64,000 bases of DNA, taken from assembly GCA_964030475.1 (NCBI GenBank), contig CAXIPT010000001.1, forward strand, positions 22,350,776-22,414,775, in the 5' to 3' direction. Source of the stretch: Tethya wilhelma (taxonomy: Eukaryota > Porifera > Demospongiae > Tethyida > Tethyidae). The notes under the pieces are model-generated. The model was not told the DNA's origin, did no database searches, and was given only the letters and a program-made list of their open reading frames with translations. Numbering within the stretch: position 1 is the first letter of the stretch; the number at the start of each line of letters is the position of its first letter. Shown here piece after piece: positions 45,270-58,200 of the stretch. Position numbers and translations under genes: made by a program.

Positions 45270-48200
45270 TTATTGCCTCTGGCCACACTTGTCTCTCTCA
45301 ATATCATCAGCAACACCTGTCTGGCCAATTTTCCTAAGTGCATCGATTAAAACTTGCCACGTAAGAGGGTCGCCAGATTTTTCAGTCACTTTTCCCTCTT
45401 TTCTCAGCCATGCTTTCACCATGTCTCCAGGAAGGTTGGTCATATTCTCTAGTTCAAAAACGTTCAGGCCTAATACTGCACCAAGTTCCTCAATCTGACT
45501 TCTATTGGGTATCTTCAGGTACCCAACAATCTCAGCATAGTCACATCCATCTACTATCCCAGCCAAATCTGCGTGTGGAGTGAATGTGTTTGTGTTTGTA
45601 AAAAAAAAAGACATTACAATTAAGCTATACTATTTTAATATCTCTGATCTAGCAGAGACCATAGTTTCTTTCCCAGAATGTCCTGAGCTATCAGGTCAGA
45701 TGAGGATTGCAGGTGTTGTTCACTACAATACTTTTGTCTGCAGATCTCAACAGTGTAACAAATCACTAAAGTATTTGTCTTATGAAAACCCTCTCAAGAG
45801 GTCATCAATGGAGACTCCCCTCATGTCACAACCACAACACATACCACATGAACACACACTAGAGATGTGTGTGAGCCACAACTATGAGAGTCAGTCTACA
45901 CATCAGTGTTGGTGAGAGAGAGTGTGTGTGTCAGTAGCTAACCTTGAGTCTTTGGTGTCTCTTCATTCGATTCTCTTGTCACATCTCTATGCTCCAACTG
46001 TATGTATGGGCAAGGGGGAAATTATTAACTTATTATGAGTGAAGGGCTACATGTATAACACATAGAAACATTCCTAAGCTATAGTGACCTGAGAATGAGC
46101 TGGCTACTACGGGGGGGGGGGGGTTAATATTGACAGATTGGGGTTTGGTAAGAACCGCAAATATTAAATGTGCCAAATCAAAACTGCCACATGTAGCTTC
46201 ATACCACCAAAATAAGATCTGCCAATCATGAAATTTTTGACAACCCACCAGATTTTATTCCTGCCAATATTTCGTGCTATACGGTATGATGATTTACATG
46301 CAGCTTGCTAAACTAGCAAGGCAGAAATTTATATGCTGATCGATATAGATTACTGTTTGTAGATATGTGGCAAAAGTTCACTTACATATTTTGCACCACG
46401 ATGAACATGTGCTGTCTTAGGTTCACTGTGAGAATCTAACTTGGAGCCATCAGATTCTGTATGCAATGAAATTAATGCATAATTAGCATTCCACATACCA
46501 ATTTAGGTCATGAGTATATACACAAATTATTTCTATCATACATGTGTGACATGTGCAGGCAAGATGTGTATGAGCACATACCAAAATTATTACAAAGCCA
46601 TTATTAAAACAATGCTTCTCAATGCATAGGAAGTATAAAGAGAAATGATAGATTGGGATTTTTCGCTGTTAAAATTTTTTTGCCGAATTGGTCGAAGTGA
46701 CAAAAATTGAACACACAAAACGAAACAAACGAAAATTTATAGCAGCAAATATTTCTCGCTCTACTGTACTAACCAATTATTTGTAGTGAAGCATTTGGAT
46801 AGGAAGTAGCTTCATAGAGGTCACAATCTTTAATCTGAGGAAGACACACAATAACATTGTTACAAAATTTTCACCAACATCAGCAACGACATAATTATTA
46901 TACTCACCTGATTGGTATCCAATTCTTTGTCATTATGTCCATGACTACGAATCACCAACACTTCACTATTGCTTGATAACATATCAAGAGGGGCTGCTTC
47001 TTCCTGCATCCAAACTGAGTAGCCATCAGGTAGGTCTGAGATTTCAGCTCCACCTAATTTATGACACAACAACACAGATCCTTGATCATCTTCAATGATA
47101 CTTGTAGCTGGATGTGGAGGATGGCTTTTATTGCAGACTGGACTTTGACAGTAGAAAATAATGGAAGATGTAGCACTAGAGGTGAAGTTCATTAGTGATG
47201 ATACTTGGTTGATTCCACTTTCAATAAACTGTCGTGTCTTGTTACAAATTTTTTTTATTACTTCTTCACTCGTCTTCCTAGCTGAAGAGTGGATGAGCTC
47301 CAAGAAAGTGGGGTGGATCTTGAGTGAGATGATATCACAAGAGCTGACAAGAAATGATATATGATTTCTGAAGATTTGATCTGTTTTCAATATCCATTTG
47401 AACTTTGATTCTTCCTTATTTGTGAGAAGGTACACAATGAGAGCTCCAGCGAGACCTTTGGGGCAGTACCCACACTTAAATGTAATCAGCATTGGAGGAA
47501 TGCCTGAGCTCTGAGGTAAGGAATGAGATTCACACTCTTCAGAATGGGCAAGAACACAGGGGATGAAGAATTTCTCCTGACCTTCTTCTTGGAATGGAGC
47601 AATTATTTTGAGATTTTCCAACAATTGCAAGAGCTTCTCCTGTGGAAGTAAGGAAGTAGACTCCTGATGAAGTGCTAGGAATTTATTTAAAGTGAATATC
47701 CCTTTCTTTTCGAATTCATTTAAAGGCTTTTTACCAACATTTTCAAAGGTGAAAGTGTTTACAATCAGTTTGGTAACCATATCAAACAGGATTTGTGGGT
47801 CACGAATCACAAACTCTTGTAGACCAGGTGTTGGGAAGTGACGGATTAGCCCAATCTTTGTGTGTAGAAACCACAGTGCATGGTCCAGCTCTTCAGTGTC
47901 TGTAATACCACAGTCCTTGGCAATAGAGAAACATTGGTCATAACTGATAATGCTATCTGTCATAATTTCTTGTCGAAGAACAAGACTGAAGATTAGCCAG
48001 TGAGTGGGAAAGTGTACTTTAAACTCACTGTGAAAGACAACACGTTCAACACCTAGCTGAATCTTCTTGAAGTCTGAGTCACTCTTGGAGAAATTGTTGA
48101 CTGTGTAGATAAGCTGTGATTCACTAGCAAATTGAATGATTTCTTCTTCATAATATGATGTGGGTTTGATGACTCCCTGAAGAAATTGGTCAATTTTCAT

Positions 48201-51200
48201 GATTTCTGAATCAACAGTAGTTGGGTTAAGCTTGTCTTTATGAGTTCCAACAATAAACATTTTGGGTTTTAGTTCAATACTCTTCACTTGCGGGCCTTTG
48301 TAAGTGAATGTTCCCATTGAAGCTACACTGGCGAGGGTTTGAAGGATTGCTTCCACCACAGTGAGGGTAGACTGGTATGGCTTTGACCTTCCACCTTCAG
48401 GAAGATGGTACTCAATTGTGAATCGTTGGTTAAGGTCTTGATCAAGACGAAACGTGAAGAAGAAGACAGAAGGCCCAGACACCAACAGAGGAATCACTTC
48501 TTGGAACTCCACTTGTCCTCCAGTATCAGTTAGATAAAACGACCAAGAATTCTCAAAGTGTTGACGAAGGGACTCTAAGCCTTTTCCTTCAATAGCAGCT
48601 TTGAATACTTCCATTGGAGGTATGTATCCTTCTGGGTATGGAGTTGTGTAGTCTTCTTTTAAGAATGGAGTTGTAACACTCTGTTCAGTGGTAGAGAGGG
48701 GGTCGCTGACATGGGACTGCTCCATAGGTGAGGTCCCTTCACTTTGCATTAAATTTGAAGTAGGTTGTGTTATCACTATATCAGTGAGTTGGGTAGTAGC
48801 TGGTTGCTGTGGTTGGGATGTGATGTTCTGAGTGGCTAGTTTCATCAGTCTAATGGCTTCTTGGTCATACAACAGTTTAAACCAGACAACTTTCTGACAT
48901 CTGATGCTCTTATGTGCACCAATAGCTATAGAGTAAGATTTTCGAACTCCAACAACTTGTATCACCTTGTCAGCTACACCAGTACTGGGTGAGTCAGATA
49001 GAGGCATTTCACCAGCAAGACGTGACATCAGGGAGCTCTTTCCTGATCGAGCAGGACCAACCATCACTCCATGGGATAGAGTGTGTTTCAATGTTCCCTT
49101 TTCTTCTATGGCTTTTTCAACGGCAGCAATGTGTTCTTCAAGAGTGTTAGTCCTAGCTTTACCTTTTGCTTTCTGTATGGTTTGAATCATACGATGGCCT
49201 GGCTTTTTGTTCTGCTCACGGATAAACTGAAGAATGTCTTTGCCATCTGGTGTTAGTTGGTGAACATCTGCACCTTCTTCTATGAGCATCTTGACTATTG
49301 CAGAAGAATTCGACTTGACACTATGAAACAATGCCGAGCACCCATTATTGTCTAAAATATTCAGATATGTAGCATAGTCTAAAACCAAAGTTTCAACAAC
49401 ACCAGTATGTCCATTTTTACACGCTATCATGAGGGCTGTACATCCACTGTCATCCTGAATGTTCAGATCAATGTCTTTAGCTTCCACCAAATGTTCTACA
49501 CACTTTGTGTGACCTCCTTGGCTCGCCAACATTAAGGCAGTGTATCCATTTTTGTTCCGCATGTTAACTGATTGTTGGGCAGATGTCAAGTTTAACAGCA
49601 GCTTCACATGACTCTCCTTGCCACGTCTGGCTGCCTCCATCAAGGCTGTATTGCCTGATTTGAGTTGGACATTGATATCACGTACGTGTCGTAGAATTAC
49701 TTCAGCGAATTCATGCTCTCCATCCACAGCTGCCTGTATCAGATCATCATTCATTTCTACTAGCAAGTGTTCCTCAGCATTCAGTAGAACTTCCCCCATG
49801 ATGGTTGGGTTCCTTGATTTGATTGCATCTGTCAATGAAAGTGATGAGGTGTCAATTGTTGCTCCACTGTCAAACAGAAACTGGGGAATATCTAAGTGTT
49901 TTTCTTCAAGAAGTTTCATCACGGTTGTACTTCCAGATTTCAGTTGAACATGCTGCACATGTGGTAAAATTACTCTGCGTAAATTGATGTCGCCATCTAC
50001 AGCTGCCTGTACCAGATCATCGTTCATTTCTGCAAGCAAGTGTTTCTCAGCATTCTGTAGAACATAACTTATGAGGGTTGGGTTCTTTGATTTGATCGCA
50101 CATGTCAATGAAAAAGGGGTGATAGGAACTTTTATTCTGTTTTGTATAAGAAGATTGGCAATATCAGAACTTTTTCTTTCAATTATCTCCATCAAGAAAG
50201 TATTGCCAGACTTAAGTTGAACATCAAAGTCACGCACATGTGGTAGAACTACTTTAGTAAAGTCATAGTTTCCATCCATAGCTACCTGTACGAGATCATT
50301 ATTCATTTCTACTAGCAAGTGTTCCTCAGCATTCTGTAGAACAACACTCATGAGGGTTGGGTTCCTTGATTTAATAGCAGATGACAATGTTTCTTGAGTA
50401 ATGTCAACTTTAAAATTAATCTTATTTTCAATGAGAAACTGGGCAGCATTGAAGTGTTTTCGTTTAAGTATATTACCAGATTTGAGTTGAACAGCATGAC
50501 CTATATGTGTTAGAATTGCTTCAGCAAAGTTAGTGTCTCCATCTATAGCTGCCTGTATAAGATCACCATTCATTTCTACTAGCAAGTGTTTCTCTGTATT
50601 CTGTAGAACAGCACTCATTAGAGTAGGGTTCCTAGATTTGATTGCCAATGATAATGACCTTGCATCTATTGGTGCTTCATTCTGTATCAGAAGGTGAGCA
50701 ATATCGAAGTATTTCCTTTCAATCATCTCTACCAGGGCATTACTGGCTTTCTCTGGGATATGGTTTACATTTGTACCGCTCTTGATCAACAACTCCACAA
50801 CTACTAAGCGATGATGAGAACAAGCCTTATAAAGAGCATTGGCCCTATTTGATATGTCAGTATCATATTCCAGGAGGAGTTCAACTATACTCCGAAATCC
50901 ACGTTCAGCTGCTTCCATTAAGGCTGTGGACCCATTTTTGTTTGGTACCTTACACTGAGCAGAGTGTTTCAATAGAAGCTTCACATGTTCCTCTTTACCA
51001 CGTCTGGTTGCCTCTATCAAGGCTGTATTGCCTGATTTGAGTGGGACATTAATATCATGTGCATGGGGTAGAACTATTTCAGTAAAGTTGTGGTCTTCAT
51101 CCACAGCTGCCTGTATCAGATCTTCATTCATTTCCACTAGCAAGTGTTTCTGAGTATTTTGTAGAACAACACTAATGAGGGTTAGGCTCCTTGATTCTAT

Positions 51201-52271
51201 TACACTTGATAACACTCCAGTATTAACTACTAGCCCATTCTGCAATAGAAAACTAACCACATTGGATTTGTTCCTCTTTATCGCATCCCATAAGGTTTTT
51301 AGAGCCTTCTCTGGGAAACAGATCACATCAGTACCATACTTGACCAAAACTTCTGCTACTTCAGTATAATTTCGTTGACAAGCCAAGTATAGAACATTGG
51401 CTCGGCTTTCCATGCTGGTATCATGTTCTAGGAGGAGCTGAACTAATTTAATATTGAATGTGTAGTGACGTTCACTGTCAAAACTTGCTACCCCTGCAGC
51501 TACCATCAGTGGTGTGTTGTCATGTGAATCAGGTACGTGTACATTAGCTCCTTTCTCAAGCAATAGCTTAGTACATTCAATGTGGGTATTCTTAACAGCA
51601 GAGATCAATGGAGTACTGTCATCAACTGTACGAGTCAGTTCCAGTGTGGACACATGCAGTTTGGAGTAAAACATAATGCCGCAATGCCTATGATTAATGT
51701 CAGCACCATGTTCTATTAGTAGCCTAGAACATTCTGTATAACCATATTTACATGCTAAATACAATGCATAAGACCGAGGCTCCCAACATTTAGCGCCATT
51801 ATCCAACAATAATTTAACTAGCTTGGAATGACCATGTTTAGCAGCTTCGTCTAGAGGAGACATCTGAGACTGATCTACATCTACTTTGGCCCCTTTCAGC
51901 AGTAGAAGCTCGGCAGCTTCATAGTGGCCATTCCCAGCAGCAAGAGATAGGGGCCCATATGTAAATATGATCATTTTCTTTTCATAAAACCCATATGTAG
52001 TACCTGAAACAAAATTAGGATCCGCACCATGTTCAAACAGTAGCTTCATAACTTCAACATTCCCAAGTTCAGCAACAGCAGAAAGTGGGGTATTACCTTT
52101 ACTACCAGTAATATCACGGGCGGGCCCTAGACTGTGGTTTAATGGAATTTTCTCGTGTACTAATAGATGTTTTACTCGCTTCAGTTCTCCATTTCTGCAA
52201 GCTTTCATCAATTCTTCCAGCTGATAATCCCGATAATGGTACCTTGAGCCAGATGAACTTGGGAGAGCCAT
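45270..52271 (-). CDS. ankyrin - Roc - COR - DEATH protein
   Basis: Five exons on the minus strand: 46908-52271 (5.4 kb), 46774-46834, 46386-46456, 45943-45997 and 45270-45568, phases 0, 1, 0, 1 (5850 nt, 1949 aa). Ankyrin repeats fill about aa 15-1030, including five composite modules of about 100 residues built on SRNPTLMSxVLQNAEEHLLV. The Roc GTPase has GPARSGKSS (about 1071), DTGGQ (about 1244) and THKD (about 1337). A COR-like region follows, then a low-complexity linker in three small exons and a DEATH domain in the last exon. It lacks the internal DEATH domain of its neighbour at 38121 and has a longer ankyrin array. The GTPase-COR section is nearly identical between the two, so the duplication is recent or subject to gene conversion. 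MALPSSSGS is a plausible start, with a DEATH-free 5' flank. Confidence 0.85.
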
Positions 52272-52966
52272 AGATTGTTTGGGCGAGGAATTCGAAACTC
52301 AGTGCAGTGATCAGGCGTTCTCTGACCAGTTTATAATTGCGGCCTGTCAGATCATGTGATAATTTTGATTTGATTTTGATTTTGATTTTGATACGTCACC
52401 AGGAAGCCTGGATCCGGATATCCGGATACATTAATTAAAAGCTGAATCGCCATCAGCATCAGTATAATAATTACAAGGAGTGGAGCTCGCTTCGCTCGCC
52501 CACTCCTTGTTTGTGTATGTTTATAGGACTCAGTTACTATACTCACAATAGTAAGATGCTCCATGTGTATATGCACTGCTTAGTGCTACTTTGCTTTGGC
52601 CAGCTCAGCAATGCAATTTACCTCACTGCGTGACGTCACAAACGACCCTTTTCCGACTTCCGCCATTTTTGTAATCAGCTGGCAAAGCAACTCGTTATCT
52701 GGCTAGCTGTGTTTCGTGTACAGCGACAGAGAAGCAGACTTCTAGAAGCGAAAGCGCTCCCCTCGCTACGCTTCTCTTGTGAAAGATTGGCTTCTATATC
52801 ACGCTTCTTTGTCGGATACGGATGCCACTGGTAAGCCTTGTCAGGGATCTCAAAAAAGTTAGCCATACTTGTAGCGCCTGCCATTCTACATTAGGCTTGG
52901 ACTATCTAAGCTGGCTCTCTAGGCACACTTTTCATAGTTTGAAATTTTCACAGTCCAGAGAAAAAG
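52272..52966. promoter_or_regulatory. promoter region of the second ankyrin gene
   Basis: Contains a tandem of TTTTGAT units at 52357-52392, a small hairpin at about 52474-52510 (CAAGGAGTGG...CCACTCCTTG), a perfect CRE TGACGTCA at 52631-52638 and a CCGCCATTTTTG box (YY1-like) at about 52662. A minus-strand open frame at 52675-52884 has no recognisable domain; it could be an upstream exon or chance. Confidence 0.4.
52631..52638. promoter_or_regulatory. CRE palindrome TGACGTCA
   Basis: A perfect CREB/ATF site about 360 bases upstream of the ATG at 52271 on the minus strand. Confidence 0.4.
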
Positions 52967-54115
52967 GGGTACTTATAAAACCAGGAACGGGAAATGAGGA
53001 AATGGGAAATAGGAAATGAAGAAATGAAGAAATGGAGTTGTTTTAGGTTCCTGGCAGGCTGTGCTATATTGAGCACCATTTTTCTTTTGCTGGAATGAGT
53101 GATAATCAGATTATATAATTTGCTGTCACAGTATGACTATTATCTGATAATATATAGCTTTATGACAGATTGTGATTGAACATGTCATGAAATTAAATAA
53201 TTTAATTTCATGACATGTTCAATCACAATCTGTCATAAAGCTATATATTATCAGATAATAGTCATACTGTGACAGCAAATTATATAATCTGATTATCACT
53301 CATTCCAGCAAAAGAAAAATGGTGCTCAATATAGCACAGCCTGCCAGGAACCTAAACAAAAACATGATTAAAAGCACAAAGAGGAGGAGTAAACACTCAA
53401 CTCTGCAAAAGCATAGCCTGGTAGAGGCTACCAAACGGCAGGCTTCTAAGCTGAGTAGAATTAAATGGACCACCGTCAGTGAAATGTATGCGGTCATGAA
53501 TTGATGGTAGCCCTGTGCAATCATCACTGAAGTGTTGAGATGTGGCTTTACTCAGTAATGACATTGTACTGGCAGTACGGTAACACTCCTGGTCGAGATA
53601 TAACCTTCAGAGATGACCATCTTTGTTCAAAGTTCAAATTATGTGTACTTGGTCAATGTTTATACTGAATTGAAGGTACTGAGTGTCTGGCTCGTGACAC
53701 TAGTTGAGATCATATAGCTCATCTGTCAAGCTGACAGTTAGATTTCAGCGTAGATGTCTTTACAATACGTCAGTCCAGACTCAACTCACGGATGGTTTGC
53801 ATCATCCATATCTTCTTTGCTTCAGCAGCATGATTTTGGAGATAGAAAGGTGCACATTATATAGAAATTATTGCATGGGCAACAATCTTTCAAGCACCAC
53901 ACAGTCTAGCTGTGATCTTTGTTTTGCTCACAAGACACGTAGGCTAGACTTGATGTGTACTCTGTAGCTTAGCTAATATTCTGACTCCGAGTGACTCTGA
54001 GCGTGTTTATCAAACTTCTACACAGCTACCAAATCACTCATTTCCTCATTTCTTCATTTCTCCATTTCCTCGTTTCCCATTTCCTTATTTCCCGTTCCTG
54101 GTTTTATAAGTACCC
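52967..54115. mobile_element. Mutator-like non-autonomous DNA transposon
   Basis: The terminal inverted repeats start GGGTACTTATAAAACCAGG and extend about 70 bases through a purine-rich GAAATGAGGAAATGGGAAAT tract (right copy 54045-54115). The 9-base direct repeat GAGAAAAAG flanks exactly (52958-52966 and 54116-54124). Long terminal repeats starting GGG and a 9-base duplication fit Mutator-like elements (Merlin is an alternative). The interior holds a 315-base perfect palindrome and no transposase; a 61-codon frame at 53319-53504 starts inside the palindrome arm and is probably not a gene. Confidence 0.8.
53042..53356. repeat. perfect palindrome with 157-base arms
   Basis: Bases 53042-53198 and 53200-53356 are exact reverse complements around a single central A at 53199; I compared the full arms. 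Matching stops one base outside each end. The palindrome sits just inside the left terminal repeat of the Mutator-like element. Confidence 0.9.
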
Positions 54116-54171
54116 GAGAAAAAGTAGCATTTTAGCTCGAGGTCGCATCACTTCCGGTGAACTCCCGTGAC

Positions 54172-54187
54172 ACACACACACACACAC

Positions 54188-54229
<42 letters not shown>
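54172..54229. repeat. CA microsatellite
   Basis: (CA)n of about 58 bases, one CG interruption. Confidence 0.95.
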
Positions 54230-54232
<3 letters not shown>

Positions 54233-54442
54233 CAGACACGGACAGACACACAAAACTTTGCTTATAATATGATGGCTATACAGCACACAAAGGCTTAGGG
54301 TCTAATATTGATCCTTGTAGTTAGTTTGACCATGGCAATGGGATATATTTGTATGAGTCACACACAAATACGCATAGCATACTATATAGGAAGACAAACA
54401 ACATAAATGCAATAGTTTTACTATAATAATAATTGGTACATG

Positions 54443-55226
54443 CTAGGGTTTTAAATTGGCTATCTCTCTGCTAAGGTTGGTTCTTGCCTTCTCCTCATAC
54501 TCACTGTGAAACATCTCTGTGCAGTAGATCTTTGGTACCTTCATCATGTTCTTTAGTACCTGAACACATTTACGCAAAGGTAAAATGTAGCTTCATACCC
54601 AGGCTATTTCCTCCTTTTAGGGTTTCACACAAAAAAGGGAGTGCCTGGGTACGAAGCTATAATATAAGTAAACTTTACATAATAGACACTGTCATAGACA
54701 AAATCCGTACTGTATACAATTCGTCTATTTCTTCTCAAGGCAAGCTTTGTCAGAGAAGAAAATGTGTCAAAAAACTAGAAATATGAACCCAATCACCTGT
54801 GCTCTTCTCGTACAGTAGTCTTCCTCTCTGATGTGAATGTACTCCTGGCGAATATTGTCAGCATAACGATCATAGACTGCAAGAACACATCACAACATTG
54901 TGGGAGGAAGCATGATTCAAATTCAAAAGATTAAACACTATTATCGATCTGCAGTACTGAGTAAGTGTCCAAAGGTTTCCATAGAAATCTTTGCACATAC
55001 CTACACTGAAACTAAAATTCTTCAGCCATGTACATGTAATAACGTATTGTGTGTGTCAGTTTTAGCGTAAGATTTTCCTACTCTGAGTGTTGCTTGTTTT
55101 TGTCCTTGTTTCTTTTTTTTTTCAAGCTCTATGCATAACACTACTATTTAGTTTGAGTTACATGTACATGCATACAAGAAGTGTACTAATCATTGACCCA
55201 TGCTATATCATCACCATGTACCATCC

Positions 55227-55298
<72 letters not shown>

Positions 55299-58200
55299 GT
55301 CGTGATAATATATCCTTTGCAAGCTCATACCACTTCTCTCCTGACCAAGAATAGCCATGTCAATGTCCAACAAATAGTGTCTGTCTTCAGTTCCATAACT
55401 GTATCAATTCAAGAAAACAAAATCAGAATTAAGCATATTGCTCCACACACACACACACACACACTAAAGTCTATCTGGTTTGAGAATGCTGCTAGCAAAA
55501 TTGAATAATATCCAACCGATTTCAAAATTTCAAGCACCATTGGAAAGCACTCGTTCTCCCCATTCTTTTGGTTGCTTTTCCAGCTTCTTTACCAGTCAAG
55601 AGTTAGCTATTTTGCCCCATACAAAAAGTATTGCATGAATCTCATTATTTCACTTCCGGCGGGGCGGTCTTGTTCTCAGGCTCTCTATGTGAATATTACA
55701 CGCTGAAAAATAGGATGGGAGAGAGCAAGGTACGTGAAACCATGTGAATGACATAGCGCATAGAAAATCAGGATGGCATAGTAGAGAGTGGGAACAAGGC
55801 TCAAAAAAATTTGTATTCCACAAGTATTGTGGTCACATGACTAGAATGCAAAGTAACAGACCTGTCGGCTCAGCAAAGCACCAGCCACAACTTAGGCATG
55901 CACAAACTCAGAGGAGGTCCAACATCCACAGGCCATTTCGTAATTAAATGGGTCACGTGATTTTTGACTGATTTTTGGATTGAGGCACCTTCTATAATTG
56001 ATTACTGACTTTTTTGGAGACAAAAGGATCCTAGCTTTATTCAATGCATGAAAGGGGAGAAAAAAGTGAGCTAAAAGACCTGGAAACGATATCACGTGAT
56101 CTCACTAATATTGCAATTAGCCTTCAATGGACCTCTTCTGGCACATCTTAGCTCTGATTTCAGCTTTATATACATGTATAAGCAGGTTTTGTTGATAATG
56201 ATCATATGCATGAATGTGAAAGTGTGACACATGGCTGTTATACCTCCAACCTACACATGTACCTGTCTTCACTGAGGTGGTGGTCAGTCTGATGACTCTT
56301 GGTCAGCATGATCATCTCAAAGACGCCTTTCACGTTAACCACCACATCAGGTCCATCATCATCCTGTATACACACAGACACACATAGAAGAACAGAGAGA
56401 GAGTAAGATTTGTATGTGTCCACTATGTACAATGCAGCAATTCTTCAATGGAAATACAATGGACACACGCTACTATCCTCACCTTTTTCAAGCATTCATC
56501 AGCAAACCTTTGGAACACTAGAGCACTCTGGTCTTCATTGTCACTGGCCTTGGGGTCGTAGATCACACTGTAAGGAGAACAAGATGAACAGGGAACAATA
56601 GTATCACACTCAGCACCAGGAACACTCAACCTGGTTTGGTCTATAGATGCTACTCTTCCCTTAGCCTTCAGAGGAGGTACGACACACATGAGTGGCAATT
56701 CAGAGCCAGTATTACCTAAACTAAGCTTGCTAAGACTTTGAATTGGCATTCACGTGTTGCATCTTGACTTCCCTGCTTAGCAACGCCAGCAAATAACTTC
56801 TAGTAGGAGAGGAGACTAGGACGAGGCCAGTTCTGCTATCTTAGATATATGTGCCACCCCCACCTGCAACCCCAAAGCGGAAAAATTGTGTGGATGGTGG
56901 CTTGTAAGGTGAAACCCTCTTGGTATCAAGGTATCATTTCACATACCCTACGGTGTATATATAGTGGGTAAATTTGCTGGCCTTAAAATTTGGCAAATTT
57001 GCATTTTAGCGTGATTGCATGGCGATTTCAAATTTGGCAATTTGATTCTACAAGCTGCACTGTTTACATGTGCATGCATGTGTCTGTTTTGCGATTTTTA
57101 ATTTGGTGATTAGCAGAATAATTCGCCAAATTTACCCGCCATATTGTACTTTATCAGTGGGGAAGAAAACTCTAGTCTGGTTGTCTATCAAGTATTGATC
57201 CTACAGTTATAGTCAGTGATGATGATTGATTGTGCTCTTACAAGACAAGTGCTAACATGTAATGTGACTAATTTCTATAGGGTTCTTTGCAATAGCTGTG
57301 TCAAACTTACACATGACTTGTACGCCACACACACCAACTGGTGTCTAGACATATCACTGGACAATGGTGATCAGTAGGTCTCACTCCTACTGTACAAGCT
57401 AGCTCATTGATACACCAACCTGACGCCACTCTTAAAGGAATGTACAACATACTGTACCAGGCAGGCCATTGCTGCTGGGAGACATACATTCTTTCAATCA
57501 GATTTCTATTTTTAGGGTACGGATATTTTTAAGTTTGAATGTTACCACGACAACTACAGTACTGCATAGTGGAGGAGGGAATACATATAACACACACTCT
57601 ACTAACAATCACAGATGTCACTGTGAGATGTGCATCAGATCTGGAGGCCAGTCTCTTATGACACTTAGATAAGATTCTAGCCAGCCAGATCAATATATGA
57701 TTATCAGCATCAGCATACGAATCTCAAAATTTAATGTACATGGTAAAATTAATGGGATATTTTGTAACTAAGCTACAAAGAGCTATGATGAAATAAGATG
57801 GAAAGAGCTATATTGTGTTTAGTCTCATCATGGGCAGAGAAAGTATGAGGGGCTGGTTTTATGAGACTAGGTACAAGTGTAGGACATACCACAGGATGTA
57901 CAGGTACACTGTATGTGTGCATGGAACACGTTCAACACCAACTTTTTAGCAACTTGAAGTGACCCAACCTTTAATTTTACGCTGTGTATAGAGTACCGGC
58001 AGTCCGTATACTTTCCTATTGCTTTTGCCATAGATACCCCTGCTATATTATCTATGCTTTTGCATTGCAAAGTTATGTAAATTATATACAGTATCTGGAT
58101 TTTGCCGGTGCTGCATTAAATAACCGGCACAATCAGTCGAACCGCACACGAATATCCGCGCCTGATTTTGTTTGCAACGTAAGTGGGCGTGACCAGGAAA

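Noticed and set aside
52675..52884. 69-codon minus-strand frame in the promoter region of the ankyrin gene
   Set aside because: No domain and no splice link to the main exon found; kept as a note only.
53319..53504. 61-codon basic frame
   Set aside because: Starts within one arm of the perfect palindrome and belongs to a non-autonomous element; composition is Lys/Ser/Thr without a known domain.
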